A stretch of DNA of 64,000 bases from Pseudeuparius sepicola. Lineage: Eukaryota > Arthropoda > Insecta > Coleoptera > Anthribidae. The DNA is taken from contig OY987305.1 in assembly GCA_963920635.1 (NCBI GenBank), positions 23,088,876-23,152,875 of the forward strand, given 5' to 3'. The notes below the pieces were generated by a model, which saw nothing but the letters and a program-made list of their open reading frames with translations, made no database searches and was not told the origin of the DNA. The position numbers and the translations under genes were made by a program. Shown piece after piece: positions 1 to 11,207 of this stretch; within the stretch, counting starts at the first letter, position 1; each line of letters begins with the position of its first letter.

Positions 1-565
1 ATCCAAATAGTTAATGAGGATTACGCCCCTGGCTCTGAGGTAGTGACAGACTGATTTCATAAGCTTAGTGAAAGCAAATGGCGCTGAAGCTAACCCGAAG
101 GGAAGGCAAGTGAATTCGTATAGAATGTTGCGAAAGAGGAAACGAAGATATTTTCGGTGAGGTTTACTTACAGGAAATAAGTAATAGGCGTCTTTCAAAT
201 CGATGAAGGAAGCCCATGAGCGGTTTTGAAACAACCTCATTGCAGTCCTGGCATCCTCCATCTTAAAGTGTGGTGCCTCCACATAAGCATTTAACCGTTT
301 AAGATTTAATATAAATATGAAGCGTTTTTTCCCGTTTTTATTTGTAGCAAGAAATGTACTGGAAATAAATTGCTCATTGACGTCCTCACATTTCTCGATG
401 GCCCCGATTTTCAGGAGATTGCCTATATCCCTCTCCATGTGAAATATCTCCATAGGAGCCAGTATTTTATAAACAGGAGAGCAAAATTGCTCAAAATAAC
501 CGGATTAGAAGTAACTAGTTGCCACTCTTTGTAAAACTTCTGCAGACGTCCGGCGTAACCGTCCT
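1..565 (-). pseudogene. DIRS-like reverse transcriptase, partial and frameshifted
   Basis: Read on the minus strand, this is the N-terminal part of a DIRS-type retrotransposon polymerase, which copies the element's RNA. Around 565-490 the frame reads AGRLQKFYKEWQ, the conserved entry motif of DIRS polymerases. A second open stretch starts near 453 and carries the palm segments FISSTFLATNKNGKKRF, SFIDLKDAYYLFP (first catalytic Asp) and LPFGLASAPFAFTKLMK. It ends at YLD on the first bases of the window, so the catalytic YxDD box is cut by the edge. The two stretches are out of frame and lack the usual GYKIPF-type link, so the gene is broken. The tyrosine recombinase expected downstream lies outside the window. 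DIRS assignment is from motif recognition; fairly sure. Confidence 0.8.
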
Positions 566-779
566 GAGTACTTACCAGAGTCCCTATATTCTCTGGCGTC
601 GCTCCTGGTGTGATTGACTAGGACGCGCATAACTGCGTCGTACCGCTCTTGGGAGTTGCTGCCCTTAAGGGTGGCCGCGTCTCGCCCATGCGACGGGCCG
701 GGCGCTGTGGGTTTAAAGTCCCCTGCCCGGGGTTTCTAGCTTGAGTGGTACTCCATTGTGGGACTCGACGGCCTCGAAT

Positions 780-1883
780 TGGGGCGGTGGGAAGTTTCTC
801 AATTTTTAGATCCTTGCTCGCATTTACTAGGCTCTTCGCCGACTTAATTTTTCCCCCAAATCCGATCCAAAGAGATATTCTGACGGGCTGGATTTTTCTA
901 CCTCTCCTTTGAAATCTTTATTTAAGAGGGGGTATATCAGATTTTTTTCTCGTAAGGGAAATGCGATTAAATAGGTTGGTCATTATTCTCCCAGAATCGG
1001 AAAGCGGCATCAGAAGTTGTTTCCTTACGGTTGATGGTAGATTATCAGTCGAGTCTAAAATGATATTTAGGGCTTGACCTAGCGCACAAATTCGCTTGCG
1101 CAAATGGTTTTGAAGCTCTAAATAAGAGCTGTCGCGGGCCTGGTTTTGTTTGTCCAAAATTGCTCCAATTTCGGGATTCAATTTCGGTGGATCCAAGGAT
1201 GGCAAATTTTTTGGTATTGTATATTTGGTTAGGAGTGTGGAATATCGCCCTTCGGTAGCCTCTCTGTAATGTAATGGCGCCATCTGGAGACTAGTTTCTC
1301 GTGCAAAGAGAAATTATTCTCCTTTTGTGTTTCCGGATTGTCCCCCAGAATTTCAAGGAGGTCGCCAGGTAGAGATTTGCTAGAAATCTCGAGAACGTCC
1401 CCACCGACGCTTCCTGCATCTGAATGTGCGGATACGTGGATACGGCTAGGCGGGAACGAAGAAGATAAAGGGGAATCATGGCCTACTCGACCTCCCCGGC
1501 CACTGTGTGCTCCGCCCCCCTCCTTTTCCTCCTCCGCTGCCCGCGGCGGCTGACGCGCTGCTGTAGGGGAATGGCCACGCCCGCAAACCGCCGCCGGCGC
1601 CGTCCGGCTGGACGTTGCACGTGGCGCTGGCGTGGTACGCGAGGAAGCGTGAAGCCTTCGATGGTCGCCGAGAAACCGATCGAGACCGGCTGCCCGCGCG
1701 GTCCCGACGTTTCTTTGAAACCGACACTGCCCGTGATCGGTTCGAAGGGGATCTGGAAAGGGACCTGTGGCGTCGCTTTTTTAGTTTCTTCTCAAGCTTT
1801 CGTAAACGTTTCGCGAGGTACCTCGGGTCCACCCGACCCGGGCACTCGCTTGACGAGCTCCTCTCCCTCTTCGTTTTACCCAT
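780..1883 (-). pseudogene. DIRS-like gag (ORF1), broken by frameshifts
   Basis: This is the first gene of the same minus-strand DIRS element; in the family it encodes a basic nucleic-acid-binding Gag-like protein. The chosen start at 1883 (MGKTKRERSSSS) opens a Lys/Arg/Ser-rich region with the coiled stretch LRKLEKKLKKRR, typical of DIRS ORF1. The frame then breaks. A shifted frame near 1400-1290 reads LLEILGDNPETQKEN and later SRWRHYI. A further frame from 1283 carries YTIPKNLPSLDPPKLNPEI and ALGQALNII, both familiar from this protein. The C-terminal motif EYLFGSDLGEKLS is in yet another frame at 880-780. There are at least three frameshifts, so it is not functional. Antisense frames in the GC-rich part (1478-1941) are also open but read as low-complexity protein. 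Confidence 0.72.
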
Positions 1884-2225
1884 TCTAAACCTAAAGAGAG
1901 TGCTGGAGTGTTATATTATATCGGATAGATGTAAAGAATAGTTACCCTATGTCTATTTATGGCTAAGTATGAACGCTAGCACAACGGGCCTCCTGCGCAG
2001 TCGATATTCCGCGGCGCGGCGGACACTCGTACCATCAAGTGGCACGGAGGGTGGGGAGCGCCCGCCCTCTCTTCTCTCTTTAAACCAGAGAACACTTGTT
2101 CTCTGCTTTAAACCTTGTGCGCGGTAGGAGGAGAAGACACGTACTACATAGTGTTCTACAATGATATCGAGGACTGCACGCCAAAATATAATGTGGGGTT
2201 TTATAAGGCTAGCAGTCATATTCTC
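1884..2225 (-). other. DIRS 5' leader or terminal repeat region
   Basis: This GC-rich stretch lies directly upstream of the DIRS gag start, where the left inverted terminal repeat and promoter should be. It contains a palindrome around AGAGAACACTTGTTCTCT near 2090. No partner repeat lies in the window, so the element boundary cannot be fixed. Confidence 0.35.
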
Positions 2226-2324
2226 TAATCGACTATAGAGGAATCATCAATATGCTATGTGTCGTCGTTGTGAACCGAAGTGATCGCGAAAACAAAAGTT
2301 GGCAAAATGGTTATAATATCTTAT

Positions 2325-2796
2325 TGTCCTGAATCTCAACAATCACAGTCCAAACTCGTTGCCTTGGTTACCACCTTTATTGTTTAGTCTTCGAAAATCA
2401 CAAATAAATTTGTCAGATTACTGTCGCTGTCCAAGAATATTCTTTCAGCTCCAAAAATCGCACAAAAACGCTTTCTAACATTTCACTTCCCCCAGGGCTT
2501 ATATATTCAAAAGGAAGACTGGAGAATACTCTAGAATATTCCTGGCCAATGATAGTTCACCAATCATAAAGTTGTAGCAAACTTTCTAGAAATTTATGGA
2601 AAATGGGGCCCTGGGGGCCTCAGGCCAACAAAGACGTGACGGAAAATGCCTTTAAATTAATTACAAAAATTATAAAACTGTAAGTAGAATACCCAAACTT
2701 AAAATTTATCTGCTAAATCTTTGAGTAGGTTAGCAAACCGTGCGGACATATTCATTGAAAGCTCATATAACAACTTTAGAGGCATTTTTCGTTACA
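2325..2796 (-). mobile_element. Solo LTR, family S, copy 1
   Basis: A 472-bp block begins TGTCCTGAATCTC and ends CGTTACA on the plus strand. It is the reverse complement of the 472-bp block at 8669-9140. It is flanked by a perfect 4-bp target duplication, TTAT (2321-2324 and 2797-2800). TG...CA ends, fixed length and duplication mark it as a solo LTR left by recombination between the two LTRs of a retrotransposon. The strand is inferred from an AATAAA near the 3' end in the opposite-facing copy. No internal gag or pol is adjacent, so Ty3/Gypsy and BEL/Pao cannot be told apart. Confidence 0.85.
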
Positions 2797-3597
2797 TTAT
2801 ATAGCAATATTCGGGTCACCAAAATCAATTCCAACACAAGTACAGACAGAACTCCACAAGAATTATTGTTGACCACGGAGGACGCAAGGCTTGTTTGAAA
2901 TCAACTCAATGAGTTCTACAAATATTAAATTGGACGTGAACAATATCTACAAGTTTGGGATCAGACTGTATAAGTAATATGTATACTATAGAATAGATGC
3001 CGGAACCAATATATCCAGGTTTTGATTGACATTTGTTAGCAAGTAAACCTGCTGTGACCCGCTATTTAAATATAAAATTGACATTACCGTTCGATATCAT
3101 TTCGTAGAATCGCACTAGTGATGTCTGAGTAACTCCCAAATTCTGAAGTCTGAGAGGAAGGGTGCTCGTGCTAATAGAGCTGATCCAGAACTATTTGTAT
3201 ACTGACCTATTCCAATAAACGGGGATGTTTTCGTCTTTAATTGAGCTTTATGACAATACGAACTGTAAAAACTGAATATAAAATCACATTTTTTGCCGTA
3301 GCTAGCGCAGAAGATCTCACTTTCTGAAGTAAAGCATAAGGATTGTCTAAACAATGCATTCACTGTAATCAAAAAATTTATCTATAATTCAGGTAAAATA
3401 AAAAATATCTAAATATCGCAACGGATTTTTTGTGTTAAAACTCCGTTACCACGCTTTAAATAATTATTACTAACCTTTGGAAGCATAATTTTGACTATTT
3501 GTTTTATTATACTAAAATTCCATCTAGCGGAGACTGAATGTACTGCACGTCAATATTGATTTTAAATTATACGTACAACTGGGTTCATTATCTCATA
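2797..3597. other. No gene seen; AT-rich spacer
   Basis: Only short random open frames are present (the longest, 85 codons on the minus strand at 3115-3372, has no recognisable domain). I see no repeat shared with the rest of the window. Confidence 0.5.
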
Positions 3598-3599
3598 TA

Positions 3600-4414
3600 T
3601 ACAGTGTCTGCCAGAAAGTTGGATACAAAGGGGAATTTTCTTTATTTGAAGTTTCTCAAAAAAAATTATTCTTGATAAAAGTTGGTGCTTGTGCTTAAAC
3701 TCAAAATCCACCCGCAAAAATTTTGAAATTTCGATTCGTATACAGGGTAGGTTGAAAAATATGAAAATTCCTCAAGAGTAAAGTACCCCTATTTTCAGAA
3801 CTACATCAGAGTGGCACTAAGAAAAGTTGTTTGGAATCTCAAGACAATGCCAAATATGAATTCACAGCCACCTACTCAAAAGAAAAAAATTCACACTTTT
3901 TGCATTTTTTATTCATCCCGCTGTATATTTTTTATTGTTGAATTCTCATTTATTATAAATAACTCTTAAACTTAACTTTCACTTATTAAGTGTTTTTAAG
4001 ATGCTAGTTAAATGTAAACAAAAATCATTGGTATCGTACTGTCATGCTCGAAGATGTGCCTCAAAATACATATCTAACATTATGTATTATACAGCGTGAT
4101 GAGAAAAAATGCGCAAGTGTGATTTTTTTTTATTTTGAGTAGGTGGCTGTGAATTCATATTTAACATTGTCTTGAGATTCCAAACAACTTTTCTTAGTGC
4201 CACTCTGATGTAGTTCCAAAAATAAGGATACTTTACTCTTGAGGAATTTTCATATTTTTCAACCTACCCTGTATACGAATCGAAATTTAAAAATTTTTGC
4301 GGGTGGATTTTGAGTTTAAGCACAAGCACCAACTTTTATCGAGAATAATTTTTTTTGAGAAACTTCAAATAAAGAAAATTCCCATTTGTATCCAACTTTC
4401 TGGCAGACACTGTA
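3600..4414. mobile_element. Palindromic MITE, TA-flanked, about 815 bp
   Basis: The left half (from TACAGTGTCTGCCAG) is the near-exact reverse complement of the right half (ending CTGGCAGACACTGTA). The arms are about 330 bp or longer. Both ends are flanked by TA, the duplication made by Tc1/mariner transposases. There is no transposase frame inside, so it is a non-autonomous foldback element. Confidence 0.85.
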
Positions 4415-5109
4415 TAATAAAGATAGAGTGCGTGTATATTGGTTCTAAGTTCTTCTCGCTAAGTTAGCTGGTACGTTCATAGTTTTGATCAAGGTAAGTA
4501 ATAACCCACCAAGGTACATTTTTGCAAATGCTTGGAAAACTTCGCTTGTTTCACTCCGAGATTTATTGAGTCAGTGCTCAGATTTATGTAATCTGATCGG
4601 ACACTTGGTTCTAGTTCTTTTCTGGTGAGGACTACAGGTTTGAGCTGCAATATGTTTTCATCTGTACTTTGTATTTGAGCTTGATATTTTCTAATAAAGC
4701 TACGTCCAAAATCTTCTTTATTAAGGGTCTTCTATACTTAATGAAAACACTTGCCTTCAACACTTTACGTTTGCAAAAGGTTCCAAGACTATTGTCGGCA
4801 ACACAATTTTACAATTACAAATTTTTAGCCTGATAATTGAAGCATACCAATTACTAAATGCTAAGTAGTCACATCTCATCAAAGGACGAAGAAGAGTAAA
4901 TTATATTGTCACCAATGTGACATCTGTGGACCAGTGACCGAATTAGTCAAACCAATTTCTACTCAATCAAAACAAGAATAAACATTCTACAAATTTATAA
5001 ATACATGGGTAAATCAATAATAAAACATTCGAGGATTATTCAATAAGGTAAACACTAGATAGATTGAAGTCCAATCGCCGATTCAGCAAAATCTGCGGGT
5101 ATAAATTAT
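4415..5109. other. No gene seen; AT-rich spacer
   Basis: No open frame of note and no repeat recognised. Confidence 0.5.
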
Positions 5110-5690
5110 TTGTCCCCAGCCACAAGCTGGGCATCAGTAGAGACCGCTTATTAGCAGCTACTCGATCACTGACCACCCTCGGTGGTTTGGCCTGGCAACG
5201 GATCCCGCTTATTAGCCTCCTTGTCTAGGTCGGGCTCCGAGGGGCAGACGACAGCACCCCACGGGTAGGTACTGTTGAAGTCGTCAGCTGGTCAGCAGCG
5301 GCATCGCGCCGCCGGGTCAAGGGCGCAGCTATTCATAGCGCCCCGGTCACTTACAAGTACTATCGGTGGCGTCGGTCCACAGTCCGCGATACGCCTGACA
5401 TGGTCAGGATGCTGTTGGGAATGTACGCTTCATCAGTGCCAGCGACCCTCCCAGTGATCCCGGCAAGCCGTGGGGTCAGTCCAACCCTCCGGCACACACG
5501 AAAAGTGTGACAATATTATATTGATATAAGCATATATAGTCGCTGAACAATTGCAATAAGCGAGTTCGATCCTGAGTTTAGCAAGCAGCAACTACCGAGG
5601 CTAAGAGCGCTTGACCAACAGAAGCGCGGGTGACGAGGTGACTACGCCGTGTGCAATATTATTGTCCACTGACTTTAAAACGTAAATAGC
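5110..5690. other. GC-rich island of unknown origin
   Basis: Base composition jumps here from AT-rich to GC-rich, with many CG dinucleotides. A 60-codon plus-strand frame (5275-5457) resembles nothing I know. Near 5565 GAGTTCGATCCTG resembles a tRNA-type B box, but no tRNA fold is evident. It could be an LTR, a LINE end or a tRNA-related SINE. Confidence 0.3.
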
Positions 5691-6500
5691 TCCTCTATAA
5701 TCAGTGACACGTCGCAAGTTATTTTTTATTTCTCAAGCTTTCCTTGAATTAATTGTGTTTTGCGACCATTGAATGATACCAACATATATCAACATATAAG
5801 TATTTATAGGTCCTGACAAATTTGATCTCATTTAAATTGATCCAATTGTGTTTTGAACCACATTAATTCGACCAGGAGTTTTTCTTTCCGCTTGCATTTG
5901 TATTTTTTTGTATGCCATAGTTGGGTGCACACCATTCGTCCAACAGGAATATGTTTAGTAATAAACTTAGTTAACACACTATAGACGTATTATAGACGTA
6001 TTTTCGCGAACCAGGCTTAGGCAGGTTTTGTTTTATTTAAGTCATGAAAATATACAAGATTTTGATGGTGTTAACTTTATAATGACGTCACCGTTGCCTT
6101 CCCTCTGATACCTTGCCTCGTGAAAACGACAGATTTTGGATAAACCTAAAAAGATTTTGTATAATTTTGCCCGCGAAAACACGCTTTATATTAGATCTGT
6201 CAGTATGTATGTGCAGAATAGGTTATTCGCCCCTACAATTCAATGCTCATCGGTACCGAAGAAACATGTTGATCTAGGAGAGATTACCATAAATTCCATA
6301 CTCATCGAAATTTGTAGGTAGACAGAACTAGGACAACATTAACTTGAGCACCACGTAAACACTCTAATGAAGCGCAATGAAGTCAGTGTTACATTCAGAA
6401 GGAATTTCAGTTTCCAATTTTTCTGAAGAGTTTTTTATTTATGCTAAATACGATAATAGGTATTTTGGATAGCTTCGCAAACACTACCTATCACTCCATA
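5691..6500. other. No gene seen; AT-rich spacer
   Basis: No supported coding or RNA feature. Open frames are 61 codons or shorter and lack recognisable motifs. Confidence 0.45.
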
Positions 6501-6504
6501 TAAA

Positions 6505-7035
6505 ATAAAATATTTTTCTTGAAATCGGCAGTAAAGTGTCCCAAAATCGTCATTAAAAGCTCAGAAATCGGCACTGAAGTAACCCATTATTGTATTACGA
6601 TTTTTTCAATAAGTAGGCCTTGGCGAGATGTAAACATCAAACGTCAGACGCGGAGCAATCGCCCGTCAAAAGTTACCAAATATTCAAAACCCGGCTAATA
6701 AAGGCCCATTTAACTATTCGTACACATTGCGAAATTGTTACCTATAGCAGCACAATCTATCAGTATAAATATTTTAGTAGGTTTGAATGTCAACAGATTT
6801 ATTATGGAGGCTGCACAACAAGCAGCAGTTTGGTTTTTCGGTTCGAAGCTGCCGTGTCTTTGTCATAGTTGACCTAAGTAGAGCGATCGTCAAAGTCAAG
6901 CAACGCCGCGCGTAGTCGGTTCATGGACGGGTGATCCCTTATTATTATTATTTTCTTGCCTAATAAAACATTTTTTTCCAGAGGCCTCGGCAACTAAATT
7001 CCACATGAGTCATAAAAAGTTGAACTTCAGTGCCT
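6505..7035. repeat. 5S-bearing repeat, copy 1
   Basis: This block matches 46165-46790 over most of its length. Its left end is TTTTTCTTGAAATCGGCA. Its right part carries CACATGAGTCATAAAAAGTT and TTCAGTGCC, which in the other copy form one arm of a palindrome. It contains the 5S-rRNA-like stretch at 6882-6940. The shared flanks mean the whole block, not just the 5S-like core, was copied. Confidence 0.7.
6882..6940 (+). pseudogene. 5S rRNA-like segment
   Basis: The bases align with the internal promoter half of arthropod 5S rRNA: GCGATC, then AAAGTCAAGCAACGCCG (box A region), then GTCGGTTCATGGACGGGTGAT (intermediate element and box C). The 5' third and the 3' end of 5S rRNA are missing. It is followed by a TTATTATT tract. 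This suggests a SINE3-like 5S-derived head embedded in a larger repeat; it is not a working rRNA gene. Confidence 0.65.
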
Positions 7036-7039
7036 TGGT

Positions 7040-8668
7040 ATATAAATAACTATTTTGCCTCTGGGTGAAGTTACATTCGGTGGATCATGCTGTTGCTTTA
7101 TTATCAAATATTTTTCAATTCAAAAATTCTTGAATAGAAAAATTATTCAGATTCTTGTAAATTGAAACAGGTTTAAAGTTACAAGAAAGTTTGGTAGAAA
7201 GGATTTGTTTGTTTTAAATAGCAAAAAGATTTATTTCACAGTACAGTGAAGTTATATCTCAACCTACAAAATTTTAACAAAATACTGAAATATTGGTAAT
7301 GTCATAAATGTCATTTATTTCATGTTTCCTCGGCCTACTATACTATAGAAAAAATTTCAAAACCTTGTAAAATCGACCCTGCAATGTACGTAACCATTTT
7401 AAAGGATGCTAAATAAGATGGCGGTGTCAACTTTTCGATAAAAGCAATCGATAGAATTAAAATTCTTATGAGAATATGACACGATATTTCTATTATTATA
7501 ACTTTTAGATACATCCTAATATCCTGAGTCTTAAAAATAAGTTTTAAAAACTTGTGTAAGGAACATATTAATTTTATTGACAGATATTAAAGGCGTCTCC
7601 ATTTTAATTTATCAACTTAACGACTTTTGTGAAATTCCAGAAACAGATCGAAAACTGGGTTTACAGCTTTAATAAATTTGATATAGAATAATCTCAATTC
7701 AGCTAAATAAATTTAATGATTCATTTTGACGATGTATGTTACAGCCATAGTACATCTGGCTTGCAAATTGCTGATGTTATGTTTGATCCAATGTTTCATC
7801 TTCGGCTTATTACGTTTCGCACACATTTTCTTAATTAGTCCCTAACGTCTTTGTTTATGTTTCTGAACTCAATTTTCAATAGGACGTTTAGTAGACTGCA
7901 TTTTCGAATAGAACCTTGTATTTCATCAACAAACATGCGGTAGCACCTTTAAAAAACACCCAATACACGCACAAGGAGTTTCGTGTCTATAGATAGTTTA
8001 ATAAATTGTATTGGAAGCTAATTTCATTATTGTGTAGAGAAAATCCAGATTCAATTTCAGGCATAGGGGCTCCGAGCTTTGCCTAGCATAATGAATTTTC
8101 ACGCATATAATGGCGACGTTTCGTGACACGTGACTATAAAGGAACCTAAATGGAGGGCTCGAAGGTAGCCGTACAATTTGCGTTCAGTTCCTGTTTTTTC
8201 TATAAAAATAGTGGCGAGGGTACGGACTGACTGATTACGTTTTGACTATCCTTCGATTGCCGTATGTCAGTAGATAGGCACGTTAGATAATGTCTACAGA
8301 AAGGCCATTATTTTTATATCACTAATGAAGAGGGAAGATGCGTTAAATAAATATAGTATAAAGGCTTTTAAGTACTTTTTGTATTATTAGAATAATAACA
8401 GTTATGTAACAATAGAGATGTTCACAAACTAAGAAATTTATGTTTAAATGCCATAAAAAGTCAGTAAGAAGCTTTCAAATTAAATCTGGGAAATAGAAAA
8501 AACTAGTCAGTATTTTATGTAGAAAAAATGGCGGGAAGTATTTGCATTCATTGGAATTCGCGGAATGCTCTATTAGCGTCGCGTCACAGCCGAAATTGGG
8601 AAACGCGCCCGTCCCTGTCCTTTGTGCGTTACGACCATTGGAACTTTACTATCGCATCTTAAATATAC
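7040..8668. other. No gene seen; AT-rich, partly unique spacer
   Basis: No frame above 60 codons with coding character. The part near 8070-8250 and 8540-8640 is less AT-rich and contains a TATAAAG (about 8133), but nothing downstream supports a gene. Confidence 0.4.
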
Positions 8669-9140
8669 TGTAACGAAAAATGCAAGTTTGCAATGTTTTC
8701 TAACCTACTCAAAGATTTGGCAGATAAATTTTAAGTTTCGGTTTTAGACTTACAGTTTTATAATTTTATGATTAGGTTGGAGGCATTTCCCGTTACATCC
8801 TTGTTGGCCTGAGGCCCCCAGGACCCCATTTTCTTTTAATTTTCATCGTTTTCCCTGTAGAGCTTCCATAGGTTTCTAGAAGTATACTAGAAATTTATGA
8901 TTTTTGCATCTGTCATTGACCAGGAATATGCTAAAGTAGTCTCCAGGCTTCCGTTTGAAAATATAAGCCCTGGGAATTGGGCCTGATTTGGAGTTGAAGG
9001 TTAGTGTTATTGTGATTTTTGGAGCTGATAGAATATCCTTGGTCAGTGACAGTATCTGACAAGTTTATTTGTGAAGGCTAAACAATAAAGGTGGTAACCA
9101 AGGCAACGAGTTTGCACTGTGATTGTTGAGATTCAGTACA
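8669..9140 (+). mobile_element. Solo LTR, family S, copy 2
   Basis: A 472-bp block, TGTAACG...GTACA, reverse-complementary to 2325-2796 and flanked by a perfect 4-bp duplication ATAC (8665-8668 and 9141-9144). AATAAAGG near 9085 is a plausible polyadenylation signal and sets the strand. The equal length of two independent copies with different target duplications confirms the termini. Confidence 0.88.
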
Positions 9141-9235
9141 ATACTATAATTTCTGTTTCCACAATAGGCGTCCCAATAGGAGGGCAATTTTTCATTTAAA
9201 TACTGGCAAATGTTTAAATTCAAATCAATAATTAC

Positions 9236-9745
9236 TACATTGTAGATCAAAGTTTTCTCCTTCAACAATGCTGCAGCCACAGGGATCCCAGGCAGCCCAT
9301 TACCGGATTCATCCCTTTTGGGAATCATCAGATGGACGTAGGCAACAATCCTGGATGGATAACGTTCAAAGGATAGAAACAACACAAACAACTGCTCCGA
9401 GGGCAAATACCCCTACCAGTATTGAACTACACTGTCGGTTCTCTATTTTCGTTGGGAATAACATTTCAGATCAAAGTTTTCAACTTCAACTTAAGATATT
9501 GCAATCTTCACTGTGACACGTTCTGACGGGCTGTAGACTCAGTGATCGCAGCCAGCCCATTACCGGTTTCATCCCTTTTGGGAATCACCAGAGGGACGTC
9601 GGCAACAGTCCCGTTTCAAAGGTTAGAAACAACAGAAACAACTTCAACTTCTTCGAGGGCAAATACCCCTACGGGCATTGAACTGTTGGTTCTCGATTTT
9701 CGCTGGCAATAACATTGCCGATCAAACTTATACCCCTGTTTCAAC
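9236..9745. repeat. Degenerate tandem repeat, period about 260 bp
   Basis: CAGCCCATTACCGG starts a unit at 9293 and again at 9553. Both units continue through CATCCCTTTTGGGAATCA, GGCAA, CGAGGGCAAATACCCCTAC and a shared tail GATCAAA. A fragment of the tail also precedes the first unit (9245-9265). Open frames here are by-products of the repeat. Confidence 0.65.
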
Positions 9746-10434
9746 TACTTACGTCATCCTGCTACCATTATATATTTTATATCAATAATCAAATATTTTA
9801 ATGAGAAATAGAAAGTGTAAAATAAATTAAAAAAAGTTTCATGTTGCTAGACCACTTCTTGTATACAATTAATAACCATTTATGTTCCTTTTATGGTCTG
9901 CATAACTTGATCTACATCCACATAGACTAATGTTCCCCTTAAAGTTCGAGAGTCCATTAGTCATTCTACCCATTTTTCGGCAAATCTACCGATTTGGCAG
10001 TCCATCTACCGATCTACCGAAAAGACCTTATTTTCTACCGATTTCCATTCTTCGGTAGGTACGATTTTAGTTTCATAATGTTAAGCAAGAAAATATATTT
10101 GTGTTTTCAATTTCTGATGGTAAATTATGTTTTTTTTTTTTTGAACTGGCGTTGCAACACTGTCTGGAGCGATCGACAACAGGAAAGGGAAGTCCCGAAC
10201 TTTCTCTAGAGAGAGCATCTGCGCACTGCGCATTACGTTCGCGGCAGGTAGGGGGCAGGTTACATTGCCGACGTATTAATTCGCAAATCTTCTCGAATAC
10301 GGCAGATACGGTAGTCAGAATAGTGCATAGGCTAATAATTATTAAACCAATATAACTAAACCAAAATAATTATTTTGGTTTAGTTTGTTCCATATTTTTC
10401 GAGTACCTACGCATTTTATAGATATGCCTAAGTG
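9746..10434. other. No gene seen; spacer
   Basis: It contains several CTACCGAT repeats at 9977-10050. Two overlapping plus-strand frames of 71 and 84 codons (9994-10355) have no recognisable domain. Confidence 0.4.
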
Positions 10435-10552
10435 TAACAATGAGTAGTAGTGAAGATAGTAATTCGACTGTAGCCGAGACTCCAAAAAATTAAGAAAATT
10501 AAATATTCTCAATTAGTAGATAAAATATTATTATATATATATATATAAATAA
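10435..10552 (+). pseudogene. Possible 5' fragment of the hAT-like gene
   Basis: An ATG at about 10440 opens MSSSEDSNSTVAETPK, the acidic-serine start common in hAT and ZMYM-like transposases, before a stop. It ends where the mariner-type element is inserted. The other side of that element continues with a hAT-like zinc-finger reading. The link is inference from position and style. Confidence 0.35.
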
Positions 10553-11207
10553 TACAGGGTCCTACCACTTTTATGTGGTAGGACTTTAACATTAGATAGA
10601 AAAAGATAATCTAAAATGAAAATTTTATATCAACATATATCGGGGAAAGCTTAGTTTCCGAGATACAGGGCGTTGAAGTGTTGGAAAAAATATGAAGTAT
10701 TTTTTACACTGTCCGAACCAGTGGAGATATTTAAACCAAATTTGATGTGTAGTACCACCTTTTTGACTACGATATTTAGTGATAATATGAAGGTCCTGAA
10801 ATAACCAGTGGTGGAGTTATGGGTTTTCACTATCACTAAATTTAAAAAGTAATTAGTACGGACCTGTCTCACATCAACGTAAATTTTTTTTTCGTAAAGT
10901 TCTTTCAATTCTCTACAAAAAGTGTATCTTGACATTTTTTTGTATCTGCCACGGTTGTGTAGTAAATAAATTATTTCGTTTCCATCTCAGCCTTGTTTGC
11001 CTAAAAATGTGTTTTCTAAGATTATTGATAAATATCGCAAATAACAGAAATTAATTATGGAACACTTATCGGATTCAGCTATTTTATTTTTAATTTTATG
11101 GAAACAATTTTAAAAATAAACTGGCACTTGGTTTGAGGTACATTACTTTATTATCATTTTAACATTTTTATCAAATCTAGAATTATTTCTTAATAATTTT
11201 TATAATT

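Noticed and set aside
1478..1941. Two plus-strand frames of 136 and 108 codons
   Set aside because: Both lie opposite the DIRS gag start in GC-rich DNA. The minus frame has the family's motifs and these do not.
8125..8195. TATAAAG followed by TCAGTT as a possible promoter
   Set aside because: Spacing is about 50 bp rather than about 30, and no gene follows.
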